Source: a bacterium (Candidatus Blackallbacteria) CG13_big_fil_rev_8_21_14_2_50_49_14 (GTDB taxonomy: Bacteria; Cyanobacteriota; Sericytochromatia; UBA7694). From it: DNA of 64,000 bases. Numbering within the stretch: position 1 is the stretch's first letter; every line of letters begins with the position of its first letter. A model generated the notes under the pieces. It made no database searches. It was not told the origin of the DNA and saw only the letters and a list, made by a program, of their open reading frames with translations. The position numbers were made by a program, and so were the translations under genes. The stretch is from NCBI GenBank assembly GCA_002783405.1, contig PFGG01000075.1:124001-188000 (forward strand), written 5' to 3'. Shown here one piece after another: positions 1-8,852 of the stretch.

Positions 1-2517
1 CAAGCGCCGGGGGGCATCGCCCAATTTTTCAATCGGCGTGCGAAACAAACGGTTAAAGCGGTCCAATGGCCCCAAAAATCCAGGCATCACGAAACGGTAA
101 ATCGACCAGAGTTCCGCCAAATGGTTTTCCATCGGCGTGCCCGTCAGGGCCAAACGCTGCTGGGCCTGAAGCTGAAACAGCGCCTGGGCTGTTTTTGAAC
201 TGGGGTTTTTAATATTCTGGGCTTCATCCAAAAGAATCAGGGGATAATTGAAGCGTTTGTGTACTGCCAAATCCTGGCGTACCAGGGCATAGGTCGTAAT
301 CACCAGATCATGCTCGGCAATCCGCGCCAGATCCGCGCCACGCTGCGTGCCATGCAAAACCAAGGAGCGCAGGTCTGGGGCAAAGCGGGCGGCTTCACGC
401 TGCCAGTTAAACAAGAGGCTGGCTGGCACCACCACCAGGGCAGGCCCCGTCAAACGTCCTGCATCTTTTTCAAGCAAAAGATGCGCCAAAGCCTGAATGG
501 TTTTGCCCAAACCCATATCATCGGCAAGCACACCGCCCAGGCCAAAGGAGCGCAAAAACTGTAACCAGTTCAGGCCCTCCTGCTGATAAGCGCGCAGTTC
601 GGTTTGCAGACCCGCAGGGGGTGCCACAGACTGAATCCCTTCAAAGGCCTGAATACTCCGGCTCAATTCCTGAAGATAGTTCGCCCCCTGCCAGTTCAGA
701 TCGGGGTCATTGAGCAATTGATGCAGTTGCAGACTTTCACTTTCAGAAAGTTCAAGCTTGCCCTCTTCATTGAGGGGTTCTTTGTCATAGAGTTCGATCA
801 GGGTTTCGAGAATGGTCAGCAGGCGCTCTCCCGGCACACGCACCCAACGGGCCTCACCCAGGGGCAAAAGCACGCTGGACTGGGCCAGCATGGCCTCACG
901 CAATTGCTGGGGGCTTTCGGCCTGGCGCAGCAAGCTGACCAGAATCGGCAGCAGATTGATCTGCTCCCCTTGAATTTCAATCCCCAGACTCAGCTCAAAC
1001 CAGCCGTTTTCAGAGGGTTGCCCCAACTCACCAAACCATTCTTCGGCCTCGTCAATGCGCAGAAACTGTTCTTCACGCTGAATCTGCCAGCCTGCCTCTT
1101 TCAGACGGGGCAGGCCCTCGCGCAGAAACAGATCCCAGTCCATAATCCGCTCCATTAATGAAGAAGCCAGAAAACCAAAACGCAGAGGGGGCTCTGCCGC
1201 ACGGCTTTCTTTCCAGGGCAGGGGCTTGAGCTTTAAATCCTGGGTTAAAAATTCAATCGCGGCCTGCTCCAAGGCCAGATCGCGATAAACCCGCAAGCGG
1301 CTGCCCGCCTGGTAAAGGGTCTGCACTTCACGTTGCACAGAAGTGCTGATGCGGGCCCCGGCATAATCAAACTCAAGCAGGGCAATAGGCTGAGGTTCTT
1401 CTTCCAGGCCAGGCGTAGCGGCCAGGGTCAGTCTGAGATGGGGCACAGGCTGCACCCCCTGAATTTCACGCTGTTGAATTTCCAGCCCCTTGGGCAGAGG
1501 CAGTTGCAGTTTGGGCAAACGCTCATGCAAACGTGGCACCAACGATTCGAGGGTCACCCGTGGAATTTCGGGGGCCTTGAGCAAATGCGCCAATAAGCGC
1601 GGCTCCAGTTCAGACTGCAAAAGCCCGACCTCTCCCCGTTCCAAATCGAAGTAAAACAAGCGGGGGGACAAAAGAATCTCTGTGCTGGGGGGGGTAGAAA
1701 CCACCCGCATGCGCTCACCACGGCCTGTGCTTTCCCAGCTGACTTCCAAAGCACGCGGTTCACCCGCCAGAATAATTTTGCCCTGGGGTTCTTCCCAATG
1801 GCAGCGGCCCGTGGCCAGAATTTTTTCAAGGGCCAGAAAACCCAGATTGCTGTTGAGCGGAATCGGGGGTTGGCTGGAAGACCCCTGGTAAGAACCAAAC
1901 CGGCCAAAACTCTCGGCCCGCAAAAGCCGGGCGATTTCCTGATCCTCTGGCAAAACGCCCTCGGGGGGCGAACTGCTGGTCAAACTCAATAAATCCTGAG
2001 AACGGGGTTTGCCCCAGCTACCATTGCGCAACAACTGGCTGCGCACGACCCTGACCTGGGCCAGCTTATCTGCATCTAAAGAGAGCAGATAGAGCAGGTT
2101 GGAAGGGCCACCCGCCACCGTTTTAACTTCGTTTCCGGTGGAGGCATCTAACTGCAACAAGGTTTCCAGCCAACGCTCAACCGGCGAACGGCCCACGCTT
2201 TTCTGGGTGGGCCGGCTTAAATCACTGCGCAGATATTCATAGGCCACCGCCGCACAATGTTTGCAATCACTGCCCACCGGGCAGGAGCAATCCCCCTGCA
2301 GCCAGAGGTCTTCGGATTCAGCCAAAACCGTCAGGCGTACCCGATAGGGTTTGTGGCGGTTGCCGCGTACCTGGGCTGAAATGACCAGGCCCCCGGAACG
2401 CTCTAAAAGGGAGGTGATTTCAACGCGCTTTTCTTCTTGGTAAGCCGCTCCACGCTGGGCGTAGACGCTGCCAAAATTTTGAATAATGCCCGCAGCACTC
2501 AGACTGGGTAAGGACAT
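1..2517 (-). CDS. SWIM zinc finger / SNF2-family helicase (partial, C-terminal part outside window)
   Basis: Superfamily 2 DNA-dependent ATPase of the SNF2/RapA type, expected to translocate on double-stranded DNA. The visible 839 residues start at an ATG at 2517 behind a purine-rich stretch and run off the left edge. A SWIM finger (CSC then CKHC) lies near residues 75-90, a long SNF2-associated region fills the middle, and the helicase core starts near residue 640. Walker A DDMGLGKT lies near residue 669, DEAQ (motif II) near 764, and motif III LTGTPMENHLAELWS follows. The C-terminal helicase lobe (motifs IV-VI) is not in the window. SWIM-SNF2 proteins of about 1000-1100 residues are common in cyanobacteria and Firmicutes; the exact role is not known. 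Confidence 0.9.
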   Translation of the reverse strand, partial: MSLPSLSAAGIIQNFGSVYAQRGAAYQEEKRVEITSLLERSGGLVISAQVRGNRHKPYRVRLTVLAESEDLWLQGDCSCPVGSDCKHCAAVAYEYLRSDLSRPTQKSVGRSPVERWLETLLQLDASTGNEVKTVAGGPSNLLYLLSLDADKLAQVRVVRSQLLRNGSWGKPRSQDLLSLTSSSPPEGVLPEDQEIARLLRAESFGRFGSYQGSSSQPPIPLNSNLGFLALEKILATGRCHWEEPQGKIILAGEPRALEVSWESTGRGERMRVVSTPPSTEILLSPRLFYFDLERGEVGLLQSELEPRLLAHLLKAPEIPRVTLESLVPRLHERLPKLQLPLPKGLEIQQREIQGVQPVPHLRLTLAATPGLEEEPQPIALLEFDYAGARISTSVQREVQTLYQAGSRLRVYRDLALEQAAIEFLTQDLKLKPLPWKESRAAEPPLRFGFLASSLMERIMDWDLFLREGLPRLKEAGWQIQREEQFLRIDEAEEWFGELGQPSENGWFELSLGIEIQGEQINLLPILVSLLRQAESPQQLREAMLAQSSVLLPLGEARWVRVPGERLLTILETLIELYDKEPLNEEGKLELSESESLQLHQLLNDPDLNWQGANYLQELSRSIQAFEGIQSVAPPAGLQTELRAYQQEGLNWLQFLRSFGLGGVLADDMGLGKTIQALAHLLLEKDAGRLTGPALVVVPASLLFNWQREAARFAPDLRSLVLHGTQRGADLARIAEHDLVITTYALVRQDLAVHKRFNYPLILLDEAQNIKNPSSKTAQALFQLQAQQRLALTGTPMENHLAELWSIYRFVMPGFLGPLDRFNRLFRTPIEKLGDAPRRL

Positions 2518-2558
2518 GCCATACTTCTCTTCTCTCTGATTCAAAAACTCAAACGTGC

Positions 2559-2564
2559 ATTATA
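2559..2564 (-). promoter_or_regulatory. -10 box TATAAT for the SNF2 gene
   Basis: A perfect TATAAT reads on the minus strand 42 bases ahead of the SNF2 start codon. No convincing -35 is visible at normal spacing. Confidence 0.4.
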
Positions 2565-2653
2565 CCGTGGAAGTCAGACCCAAGGGTACCGGATGCAGTC
2601 TTCTTTTCAGAAAGCCCCTTGCCACTCCTGGCGCTTCGAACCACAATAGAGGT

Positions 2654-3019
2654 ATGAAAATCACCACTGCAAAAGTTTTTGCCCTGATTCTTTTTATAAT
2701 CTTTTCGGGCATGATGCTGCTCTATCTCTGGATTGGCAAGTTGGGCAGCGAAAATCTGCAGGCCGATAAACTGCTCAGTCTGCAAATCAACGCCCAGGAT
2801 GCCCTGGAACAGAAACGCCCCGATCTGGCCCTGAAATATTTTGACAAGGCCCTCAAGACCTTGGGCGACAGTAACGATAAGGCACGCGCCGCCGTGTTTC
2901 ATGAGGGCCGGGGCCTGGCGCTGAGTGGGCTCAAACGCTGTCCTGAAGCCCAAAAAGAATGGAAAGAAGCCTGCCAATTGGGCCGCCAGGAAGCCTGCAA
3001 ACGCACCTGCAGCCCCTAG
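2654..3019 (+). CDS. Small membrane-anchored TPR-like protein
   Basis: A 121-residue protein. The reading frame is open further upstream, but the ATG at 2654 follows AGAGG and gives a clean N-terminal membrane anchor (residues about 7-28, VFALILFIIFSGMMLLYLWI). The outer part contains one or two TPR-like helical hairpins (ALEQKRPDLALKYFDKAL; GLALSGLKRCPEAQKEWKEACQ) and a Cys-rich tail. It ends three bases before hypE, so the two are probably co-transcribed. Function unknown; TPR units suggest protein-protein contacts. Confidence 0.6.
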   Translation: MKITTAKVFALILFIIFSGMMLLYLWIGKLGSENLQADKLLSLQINAQDALEQKRPDLALKYFDKALKTLGDSNDKARAAVFHEGRGLALSGLKRCPEAQKEWKEACQLGRQEACKRTCSP

Positions 3020-3021
3020 CC

Positions 3022-4053
3022 ATGTCAGATTTTAAACTTCAATGCCCGCTGCCCCAAGCCCCTGAACAGGTTTTACTGGCCCATGGGGGCGGAGGCCGTC
3101 TGATGCAGAACCTGCTACAGAAACAGATTTTTCCGGCCCTGCAGTCGGATTGGCTCAAGGCCCCCCACGATGGCGCCCTGCTTGCTGAAGGGCTGGCTTT
3201 TACCACCGACAGCTATGTCGTCAGTCCGCTTGAGTTTCCAGGGGGCGATATTGGTTCATTGGCAGTCTTTGGGACCGTCAATGATCTGGCCATGTGCGGG
3301 GCGCGCCCCCGCTGGCTGAGTCTGGCGCTGATTCTCGAAGAGGGTCTGCCCTTGGAACAGTTGCAACGCATTCTTCACTCTATACAGCAGGCCGCCGGGC
3401 GCTGTCAGGTAGAAATCGTCACGGGCGATACCAAAACCGTTGAGCGCGGCAAAGGCGATGGCCTGTTTATCACCACCACAGGGCTGGGCACCCTGCTCAG
3501 CACCCCGCCCCCTCACCCCTCACGGATTCAGACCGGGGACGCGATTTTGATCAATGGCGATCTGGGCCGGCACGGTCTTGCCGTTTTGGCTCAGCGTCAA
3601 AAACTGGAGCTGGAAGGCCCGCTTTTCAGTGACTGCGCTCCAGTTCACGCCGAGGTCGAAGCCCTGCTGCAGGCTGGCATTGAGCTGCGTTGCCTGCGCG
3701 ACCCGACCCGAGGCGGCGTAGCCTCTGTACTGCATGAACTGGCCCAAGCTTCGGGCTTGAGCTTTCAACTCGAAGAGACCTGTCTGCCCCTGCATGAAGA
3801 GGTGCAGGCCGTCTGTGAAATTTTGGGTTTTGACCCGCTCTACCTGGCCAATGAAGGGAAATTCCTTGCTTTCGTGCCAGCCCCCCAGGCCGAAGCGGCC
3901 CTGCAGATTCTCAAGCATTTCAATTCCGAAGCGGCCCAGATTGGAGCCGTCACGCAGGCCAGCCCCACGCCCACAGTGAATCTCAAAAGCCCCTGGGGCA
4001 CCACCCGCACCCTGGACCTGCTCAGCGGAGAACAGCTGCCACGCATTTGCTGA
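3022..4053 (+). CDS. hypE: Carbamoyl dehydratase HypE ([NiFe]-hydrogenase maturation)
   Basis: HypE dehydrates the carbamoyl group that HypF places on its C-terminal cysteine, giving the thiocyanate that supplies the CN ligands of the [NiFe] site. The 343-residue protein has the family signatures: HGGGG near the N-terminus, the TTDSYVVSPLEFPGGDIG metal/ATP region, VFGTVNDLAMCGARP, VTGDTKTVERGKGDG, DPTRGGVAS, and the hallmark terminus LPRIC with the acceptor Cys last. The ATG at 3022 was preferred over an upstream start at 2959, which would overlap the TPR gene. No hypABCDF or hydrogenase genes are nearby, which is unusual. PurM-fold relatives (SelD, ThiL, PurM) lack the PRIC end. Confidence 0.95.
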   Translation: MSDFKLQCPLPQAPEQVLLAHGGGGRLMQNLLQKQIFPALQSDWLKAPHDGALLAEGLAFTTDSYVVSPLEFPGGDIGSLAVFGTVNDLAMCGARPRWLSLALILEEGLPLEQLQRILHSIQQAAGRCQVEIVTGDTKTVERGKGDGLFITTTGLGTLLSTPPPHPSRIQTGDAILINGDLGRHGLAVLAQRQKLELEGPLFSDCAPVHAEVEALLQAGIELRCLRDPTRGGVASVLHELAQASGLSFQLEETCLPLHEEVQAVCEILGFDPLYLANEGKFLAFVPAPQAEAALQILKHFNSEAAQIGAVTQASPTPTVNLKSPWGTTRTLDLLSGEQLPRIC

Positions 4054-4116
4054 GGGGCGCAAACACAGGTCTTTGCTGCTCTTTTGCGATTTATCCCAGC
4101 CTGAAAGAAGACCTCA

Positions 4117-4125
4117 TGCTATAAT
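4117..4125 (+). promoter_or_regulatory. Extended -10 promoter TGCTATAAT (ylqD-rimM)
   Basis: Perfect extended -10 element with no recognisable -35 at 17 bp. It lies 47 bases ahead of the ylqD GTG start and probably drives the overlapping run of genes to 8.7 kb. Confidence 0.65.
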
Positions 4126-4172
4126 GCCCACCATTGGCAATTATTTGTTTATCTGAGAAAGGACGAGTTTTC

Positions 4173-4604
4173 GTGGAATCCATTCAACTCAAACGCCCCG
4201 TCGCAATTAAAGCGATCGTCACTGAAAAATTCAAGAGCGAAGCTACCAAAGAAATTCAGCAGGCCCTTCAAAATTTTGATTTGGCCCTGCAACAACTCGA
4301 ATTCCAGGGCAAACGCGCTCTGGCCGATATCGACAAAGATCCCCAGATTCCCCAGAAAGAAGATGCCAAGCGCCAGATTGGTGCTCAGGTAGATCAACAG
4401 CGCAACCAGATCAATGCCCAAAAAGCTGAACTGCTGCAACGTCTGAACATGATCTCTCAACTGGAAATGGACAGTGAGTTCCTCCAGGCCACCGTTGACA
4501 ATTATGTCACCGTGAAAGTTGGAGACAATCTCTATGAAAAGATGTCCAATACTGAGGTAGTCGTCAAGGATGGAATTGTTGTCGAAATCCGCGGCCAAGA
4601 ATAG
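4173..4604 (+). CDS. ylqD: YlqD family protein
   Basis: A 143-residue coiled-coil protein that starts at GTG 4173, eight bases after an AAAGGAC ribosome site; an earlier in-frame ATG at 4134 lies too close to the promoter. The N-terminal strand (VESIQLKRPVAIKAIVTEKFK) leads into a long Gln/Ala-rich helical region (residues about 25-100), then a small beta domain (VTVKVGDNLYEKMSNTEVVVKDGIVVEI). YlqD sits directly upstream of rimM in Bacillus, and the same order here supports the call. Its role is unknown; the context suggests ribosome assembly. It overlaps rimM by 35 bases. Confidence 0.75.
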   Translation: MESIQLKRPVAIKAIVTEKFKSEATKEIQQALQNFDLALQQLEFQGKRALADIDKDPQIPQKEDAKRQIGAQVDQQRNQINAQKAELLQRLNMISQLEMDSEFLQATVDNYVTVKVGDNLYEKMSNTEVVVKDGIVVEIRGQE

Positions 4605-5121
4605 CGGATTTATCCTGATTGGCAAAGTTATTGCCGCTCATGGGATCAGGGGAGCGCTGAAAGTTAAATCTCTCAGCGACTTCCCTGAGCGTTTTTTAGA
4701 GCTGGAAGAAGTTTTTCTCAGCACCACTGAAGACGTTCAGAATCCCCAGTGCATGCAGGTTGAAGATGTTCAGGCCCAAAAAGGGGACCAATGGCTGGTC
4801 TGGCTGGATCAAATCCAGGACCGCAACAGCGCTGAAGCCCTGGGCAAACCCTTTCTCTGCGTGCCCGCTGATCAAGCCTTTGAATTGCCCGAAGATACCT
4901 TCTATGTCGATGATTTAATTGGTTATTCGGCCTTTTCTGAAGAGGGAACGCCCTTGGGCGAAATCAGCCAGGTGATTCAAGGCCATCAGGATCTGCTGGA
5001 ATTGCGCACCCCCGATGGCAAACGCCATCTGGTTCCCTTCGTCAAAGCACTGGTTCCTGAAATCCAGGCCTCAGAGCGCCGTCTGATCATCCGTCTGATC
5101 GAAGGCCTTTTGGATCTGTAA
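4570..5121 (+). CDS. rimM: Ribosome maturation factor RimM
   Basis: RimM binds S19 and helps the 30S head to mature. The 183-residue protein shows the N-terminal beta-barrel signature FILIGKVIAAHGIRGALKVKSLSDFPERF and a C-terminal PRC-barrel (FYVDDLIGYSAFSEEGTPLGEISQVIQGHQDLLELR ... LVPFVKALVPEI) split here only for description. The start could be ATG 4570 or TTG 4579; the latter has AAGGATGG at better spacing. The gene overlaps ylqD and ends as TAATG with the next gene. The usual downstream neighbour trmD is absent here. Confidence 0.93.
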   Translation: MELLSKSAAKNSGFILIGKVIAAHGIRGALKVKSLSDFPERFLELEEVFLSTTEDVQNPQCMQVEDVQAQKGDQWLVWLDQIQDRNSAEALGKPFLCVPADQAFELPEDTFYVDDLIGYSAFSEEGTPLGEISQVIQGHQDLLELRTPDGKRHLVPFVKALVPEIQASERRLIIRLIEGLLDL

Positions 5122-6269
5122 TGCGGCCCCTTATTTTTCAGGGGCCGGTTTATGGAGCATCCGGTTACGCCACGGCAGCCCGTCGTTTTTTATTGGCCCT
5201 GCAGGCCCTTCAAGTTACCCCCATTGGTTTAAACCCCCTCACCTGGAACTGTGGCTTTGATGCAGGTGAATCCCGCCAGGATCTGCTGAACCTTCAGCAG
5301 ATGGAAAAAACCCTGGCAGAGCTCCCACGCTCCCAGGCCTGTCTTTTGCATTGGAGCATTGCCAGTGAATTTCTCGGTCGCCAGGGCTGCGCTCAGGCGA
5401 TTGGGCACACGGTCTTTGAGACCAACAGTTTGCTCAAAGACTTTGTAAGCGGTGCCAACCGCATGGACGGCCTGATTGTACCCACCCAATTCAATCAGAA
5501 CTATTTTCGTCAGGCCGGGGTGCAGGTGCCGATGGGCTTGGTCCCCGAAGGGGTCGACAGCGAACATTTCAGCCCCGACGGCCCCGGCTTAAAAGTACTG
5601 CCCCAGCGCTTTACCTTTTTATTTATGGCCCAGCTCTCCTACCGCAAAGGGCTGGATCTGGTTCTGAAAGCCTTCCTTGAACTCTTTGCAAAACATGATG
5701 ACGTGCAATTGGTGATTCGCAGTTATCTGCGCGACAGCACCCCCAAAGATCTGGATCAGGTGCGCCAGTTTATTAAAGCGTTCAGAGATCAGGAATTCAA
5801 AGGCCAGCAGAACGGGCATATTTATCTGCTCAGCAATGTGGCCGACAGCTATATGCCCGCGCTGTATCGCAGCGCCAATGTTTTACTGGCGCCACACCGT
5901 GGCGAAGGCTGGGGCTTGCCCATTTCAGAGGCCCTGGCCTGTGAAGTACCTGTGATTGCCACCGGCTGGGGGGGAATTCATGAATATTTGCAGCCCGATC
6001 ACGCCTGCTGGCTGAACTATACACTCGAACCCATTCCCCCAGATGTGCCCGACCTGTTTTTAGGCGGACACCTGAAACAGGCCCGCGCAGAAGGGCATCT
6101 GCTGGCAGAACCTGATTACCAGCAGTTAAAATATGCAATGTGGGAGATGTATCGCAATTATTTTGTCTACAAAGCCCAGGCCATGCAAGCCCGTGAATTT
6201 CTGCAAAAGCATATGTCATGGCAGCAAGCCGCGCAAAAGTTTGTCAAATGGATGGAGACTCAAGCATGA
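5121..6269 (+). CDS. GT4-type glycosyltransferase
   Basis: A 382-residue GT-B fold retaining glycosyltransferase. The N-terminal half has the glycine-rich GPVYGASGYATAARR loop; the C-terminal nucleotide-sugar domain has FLFMAQLSYRKGLDLVLKAF and the E-x7-E signature EGWGLPISE followed by ALACEVPVIATGWGG. It starts on the A of the rimM stop (TAATG) and ends in an ATGA overlap with the TlpA-like gene, so translation is coupled. The sugar and acceptor cannot be read from the sequence. It sits in a ribosome-maturation operon rather than a polysaccharide cluster. Confidence 0.85.
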   Translation: MRPLIFQGPVYGASGYATAARRFLLALQALQVTPIGLNPLTWNCGFDAGESRQDLLNLQQMEKTLAELPRSQACLLHWSIASEFLGRQGCAQAIGHTVFETNSLLKDFVSGANRMDGLIVPTQFNQNYFRQAGVQVPMGLVPEGVDSEHFSPDGPGLKVLPQRFTFLFMAQLSYRKGLDLVLKAFLELFAKHDDVQLVIRSYLRDSTPKDLDQVRQFIKAFRDQEFKGQQNGHIYLLSNVADSYMPALYRSANVLLAPHRGEGWGLPISEALACEVPVIATGWGGIHEYLQPDHACWLNYTLEPIPPDVPDLFLGGHLKQARAEGHLLAEPDYQQLKYAMWEMYRNYFVYKAQAMQAREFLQKHMSWQQAAQKFVKWMETQA

Positions 6270-6892
6270 GCCAATCTCAAAATAGCCCCCAATGGATCAA
6301 ATACAGCCTGATTTCTCTGGCACTGCTGGCTTTGGGAGTGGGTTTCGCCATGAAACTAAAACAATCTCCACCAGCCAGCAAGACAGAAGCCCCCTCTGCA
6401 CCCGCTACAGCAGAATCGATAGATGCTGGCAGTTTAGAGGGCAAAACAGCGCCCGAATTCAAACTGAAACGTTTTGACGGCCAAGAAGTCAATTTGGCAA
6501 ACTACCGTGGAAAAATTGTCTTTCTCAATTTCTGGGCCACCTGGTGCGACCCCTGCAAAGAAGAAATGCCCTCCATGCAACGCCTCTACCAGAAAATGCA
6601 GGGCAAGCCCTTCGAAATTCTGGCCGTCAGTCTCGACCAGGGTGGAAAACTCGCAGTCGATGCGTTTATGAAAAAAAACAAAGAAGCCTTTACCTTCCCC
6701 ATTCTCAACGACTCAGAACAAAACACCTCAAAAAAGCTTTACCACACCACCGGCGTGCCCGAAACCTTCATCATTGGTGGCGATGGCAAAGTGGTCAAGC
6801 ATGTGATCGGAGCTTACGAATGGGACAGCCCCCAGATTCTTGACTATTTCGAAGGCCTGCTCAAAAAACTGCCTCCTGCTGGCAATGTTTAG
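6266..6892 (+). CDS. TlpA/ResA-like membrane-anchored thiol-disulfide oxidoreductase
   Basis: A 208-residue thioredoxin-fold protein anchored by one N-terminal helix (residues about 10-28) and followed by a Pro/Ala-rich spacer, so the catalytic domain faces the periplasm. The fold begins near residue 55 (GKTAPEFKLKRFDGQEVNL) and carries the active site FWATWCDPCKEEMP (Cys about 93 and 96) plus cis-Pro in TGVPETFII. ResA/TlpA proteins usually reduce apocytochrome c or protect periplasmic thiols. ATG 6266 overlaps the preceding stop; an earlier start at 6218 would bury the anchor. A cytochrome-like lipoprotein at 61.8 kb is a conceivable client. Confidence 0.88.
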   Translation: MSQSQNSPQWIKYSLISLALLALGVGFAMKLKQSPPASKTEAPSAPATAESIDAGSLEGKTAPEFKLKRFDGQEVNLANYRGKIVFLNFWATWCDPCKEEMPSMQRLYQKMQGKPFEILAVSLDQGGKLAVDAFMKKNKEAFTFPILNDSEQNTSKKLYHTTGVPETFIIGGDGKVVKHVIGAYEWDSPQILDYFEGLLKKLPPAGNV

Positions 6893-8696
6893 GCCAAGCT
6901 TCAGCAGGCGTTTAAAACGCCTCCCCACTTTCGTGCTCTTGGGCTTATTGGGGTGTACCATGCCCCTGCCCGTGAGCAATACCAATCCCAAAGAAACCAT
7001 TCTGCCCGACAATACAGGCAATCTGCCTGATTCTACCAGTTTTCAAAGCCGTTTGATTCCGCTTGAGGATATCAGCGCAAAAACAGGAGTTTTTGATGGT
7101 AACAGTCTGGCCTATCTGGATCTGAATGCCTGTGGCACCGATCCCCGCTGCACAAACGAACTGACCACCCCGCTCAACCTGCTGGATGTCTATGAATTTG
7201 TCTTCAGCAACAATAATCCCGTCTTGGGCCAGTTCCCGATTTTTAACCCCCCTGGCCCAACAGAAAAAGAAAGCCCCTTTCGTCGCATTCACAAAGTAAT
7301 CGTACCGGATACCTACCAGGCCAATACCATCCGTTCCTCAGAAGATATTGCCGCCAGTCAGTTTCGCATTGAAGCCAGTACACAGGTCCTGAATCTGCCC
7401 CTGGTCTCCAAGACAGGAGATCCCACCGTTAATCTCAAAATAAAACAGGCCTGGCTCAATAACCAGGAAATTCAGTATGTTGATTTGGGTTCAGTCCCCT
7501 TTTCTGCCAGCAATAATCAATTGGGCGTGGGGCTGATTTATTTTTTACGCAATCACGATCGCACCAACCTGCCCAGCAATCCCGCCCCGATTTTTGATAC
7601 CTTGCCAGGAGATCTGCTCTACAGCCCGATTCGCCAGGTCTTCCGCGCGGTCTCTGAGAATCAGATTGTCACCCCGGAAGGCGATCCCACCCGGGGAATC
7701 CGTTCACAAAAAGAATTGCTTCAAGCCGTCAACCAAGGGGTTCTGCGCCTTGAAGATACAGGGCGATTCTTTAATTACCCGATTCTAACAGACGCCCTCT
7801 TACCCGAGCAAAATACAGAAATTTATGGACTGTATCTGAATGCCCTGCAAGAGCTCCCACCTCCCCCCCCTGATGCCCATTACGCACTGTGGACCAGCAA
7901 TAAAAAACAGGAATACCGGCTGCTCTTGCGTTTTCACGCCACAGGCTCGACCCTACTCGATCTGCAAAATCAACCGCAAAGCCTTTCAGAACCCGTCTTT
8001 CGTTTTTCAAAACAGGAAATTGCTGAAATCAGCAAGCTGATTGTCACCCTTGAGACCACGCAGGCCCAAACCCCCTCAAACACCTTACTCTTGGAAAACA
8101 GCACACCTTCCAGCCAGGGAAGCTGGACTCTGCGTCCGCCCTTCCAAGAGCGCTATTCCCACCTGCAGGAGGGCAGCTTTATTCTGGCAAACCCCACAGA
8201 TACACGCTCAGAATACAGCAGCAGCGGTATCTGGTTCGCCAAACGCATCACAGAGAATACAGGTCTGCCGCTCTCTCAGGAGCTGGAAGCAGGTCTTGTG
8301 CTTTCAAGCCCACCTGAAGGCTGGATTTACCAAGGCTGGGTACTTTATCAACGCTCTCCTGAAATCTGGCTGCCGACCGGACGTTTTACAAATCCCGCCC
8401 AAAAAGACAACTTGTCTCTTTATTCAGGATTTCGAACCGGCTATCCCTTTCCTGGCGAAGATTTTATCAAAAGCGCCCCGGCCAATACGATTTTTCCGTT
8501 GAACCTACCCAGTACGGGTGACAGTGAGGTTGCAGTTTCGCTTGAGCCCATTGCAACAGAAACCCAACATCCCTTCCTCCCGCTTTTCAAAGCAGCACTG
8601 CCCAAAGGCACCCCCTCTTATACCCATCTCAAACTGCCTCCGAGCAAACCGCAAGAACTGCAGATCACAGCCGAACTGCGCCTTGAAACCCCTTAA
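6885..8696 (+). CDS. Large lipoprotein, unknown function
   Basis: A 603-residue predicted lipoprotein. The basic N-terminus (MFRPSFSRRLKRLP) and hydrophobic stretch end in a lipobox LLGC near residue 24. It overlaps the end of the TlpA-like gene by 8 bases, so the ATG at 6885 rather than the earlier one at 6840 was chosen. The interior is beta-rich with no family I can name. Residues about 430-560 contain a GWVLYQRSPEIWLPTGRF segment that resembles the C-terminal fold of RskA-type anti-sigma factors or cell-surface beta domains; this is only a weak impression. Confidence 0.7.
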   Translation: MFRPSFSRRLKRLPTFVLLGLLGCTMPLPVSNTNPKETILPDNTGNLPDSTSFQSRLIPLEDISAKTGVFDGNSLAYLDLNACGTDPRCTNELTTPLNLLDVYEFVFSNNNPVLGQFPIFNPPGPTEKESPFRRIHKVIVPDTYQANTIRSSEDIAASQFRIEASTQVLNLPLVSKTGDPTVNLKIKQAWLNNQEIQYVDLGSVPFSASNNQLGVGLIYFLRNHDRTNLPSNPAPIFDTLPGDLLYSPIRQVFRAVSENQIVTPEGDPTRGIRSQKELLQAVNQGVLRLEDTGRFFNYPILTDALLPEQNTEIYGLYLNALQELPPPPPDAHYALWTSNKKQEYRLLLRFHATGSTLLDLQNQPQSLSEPVFRFSKQEIAEISKLIVTLETTQAQTPSNTLLLENSTPSSQGSWTLRPPFQERYSHLQEGSFILANPTDTRSEYSSSGIWFAKRITENTGLPLSQELEAGLVLSSPPEGWIYQGWVLYQRSPEIWLPTGRFTNPAQKDNLSLYSGFRTGYPFPGEDFIKSAPANTIFPLNLPSTGDSEVAVSLEPIATETQHPFLPLFKAALPKGTPSYTHLKLPPSKPQELQITAELRLETP

Positions 8697-8852
8697 ACCA
8701 AGCCACGATTAATAAAATTATATTGAATATTTATTTGTTTTCTGTTAAATAAAACAAGAGAAACAAGCCTTTTCAGGAAAAGATTGATACGCGGGCTTCT
8801 ATTTTTTAATAACCCCCCTATGAACTGACCGATATTAAAGAGAGGTTTTCCT
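8697..8852. other. AT-rich intergenic stretch
   Basis: This spacer is very AT-rich and holds an imperfect TTTATTT/AAATAAA inverted repeat near 8730-8754 that could end the upstream operon. The promoter of the next gene must lie here, but no clear -10 stands out. Confidence 0.3.

Noticed and set aside
259-1596. Plus-strand frames of 87-184 codons opposite the SNF2 gene
   Set aside because: They are antisense to a recognisable helicase frame, rich in Gln/His/Leu, and lack ribosome sites or known motifs.
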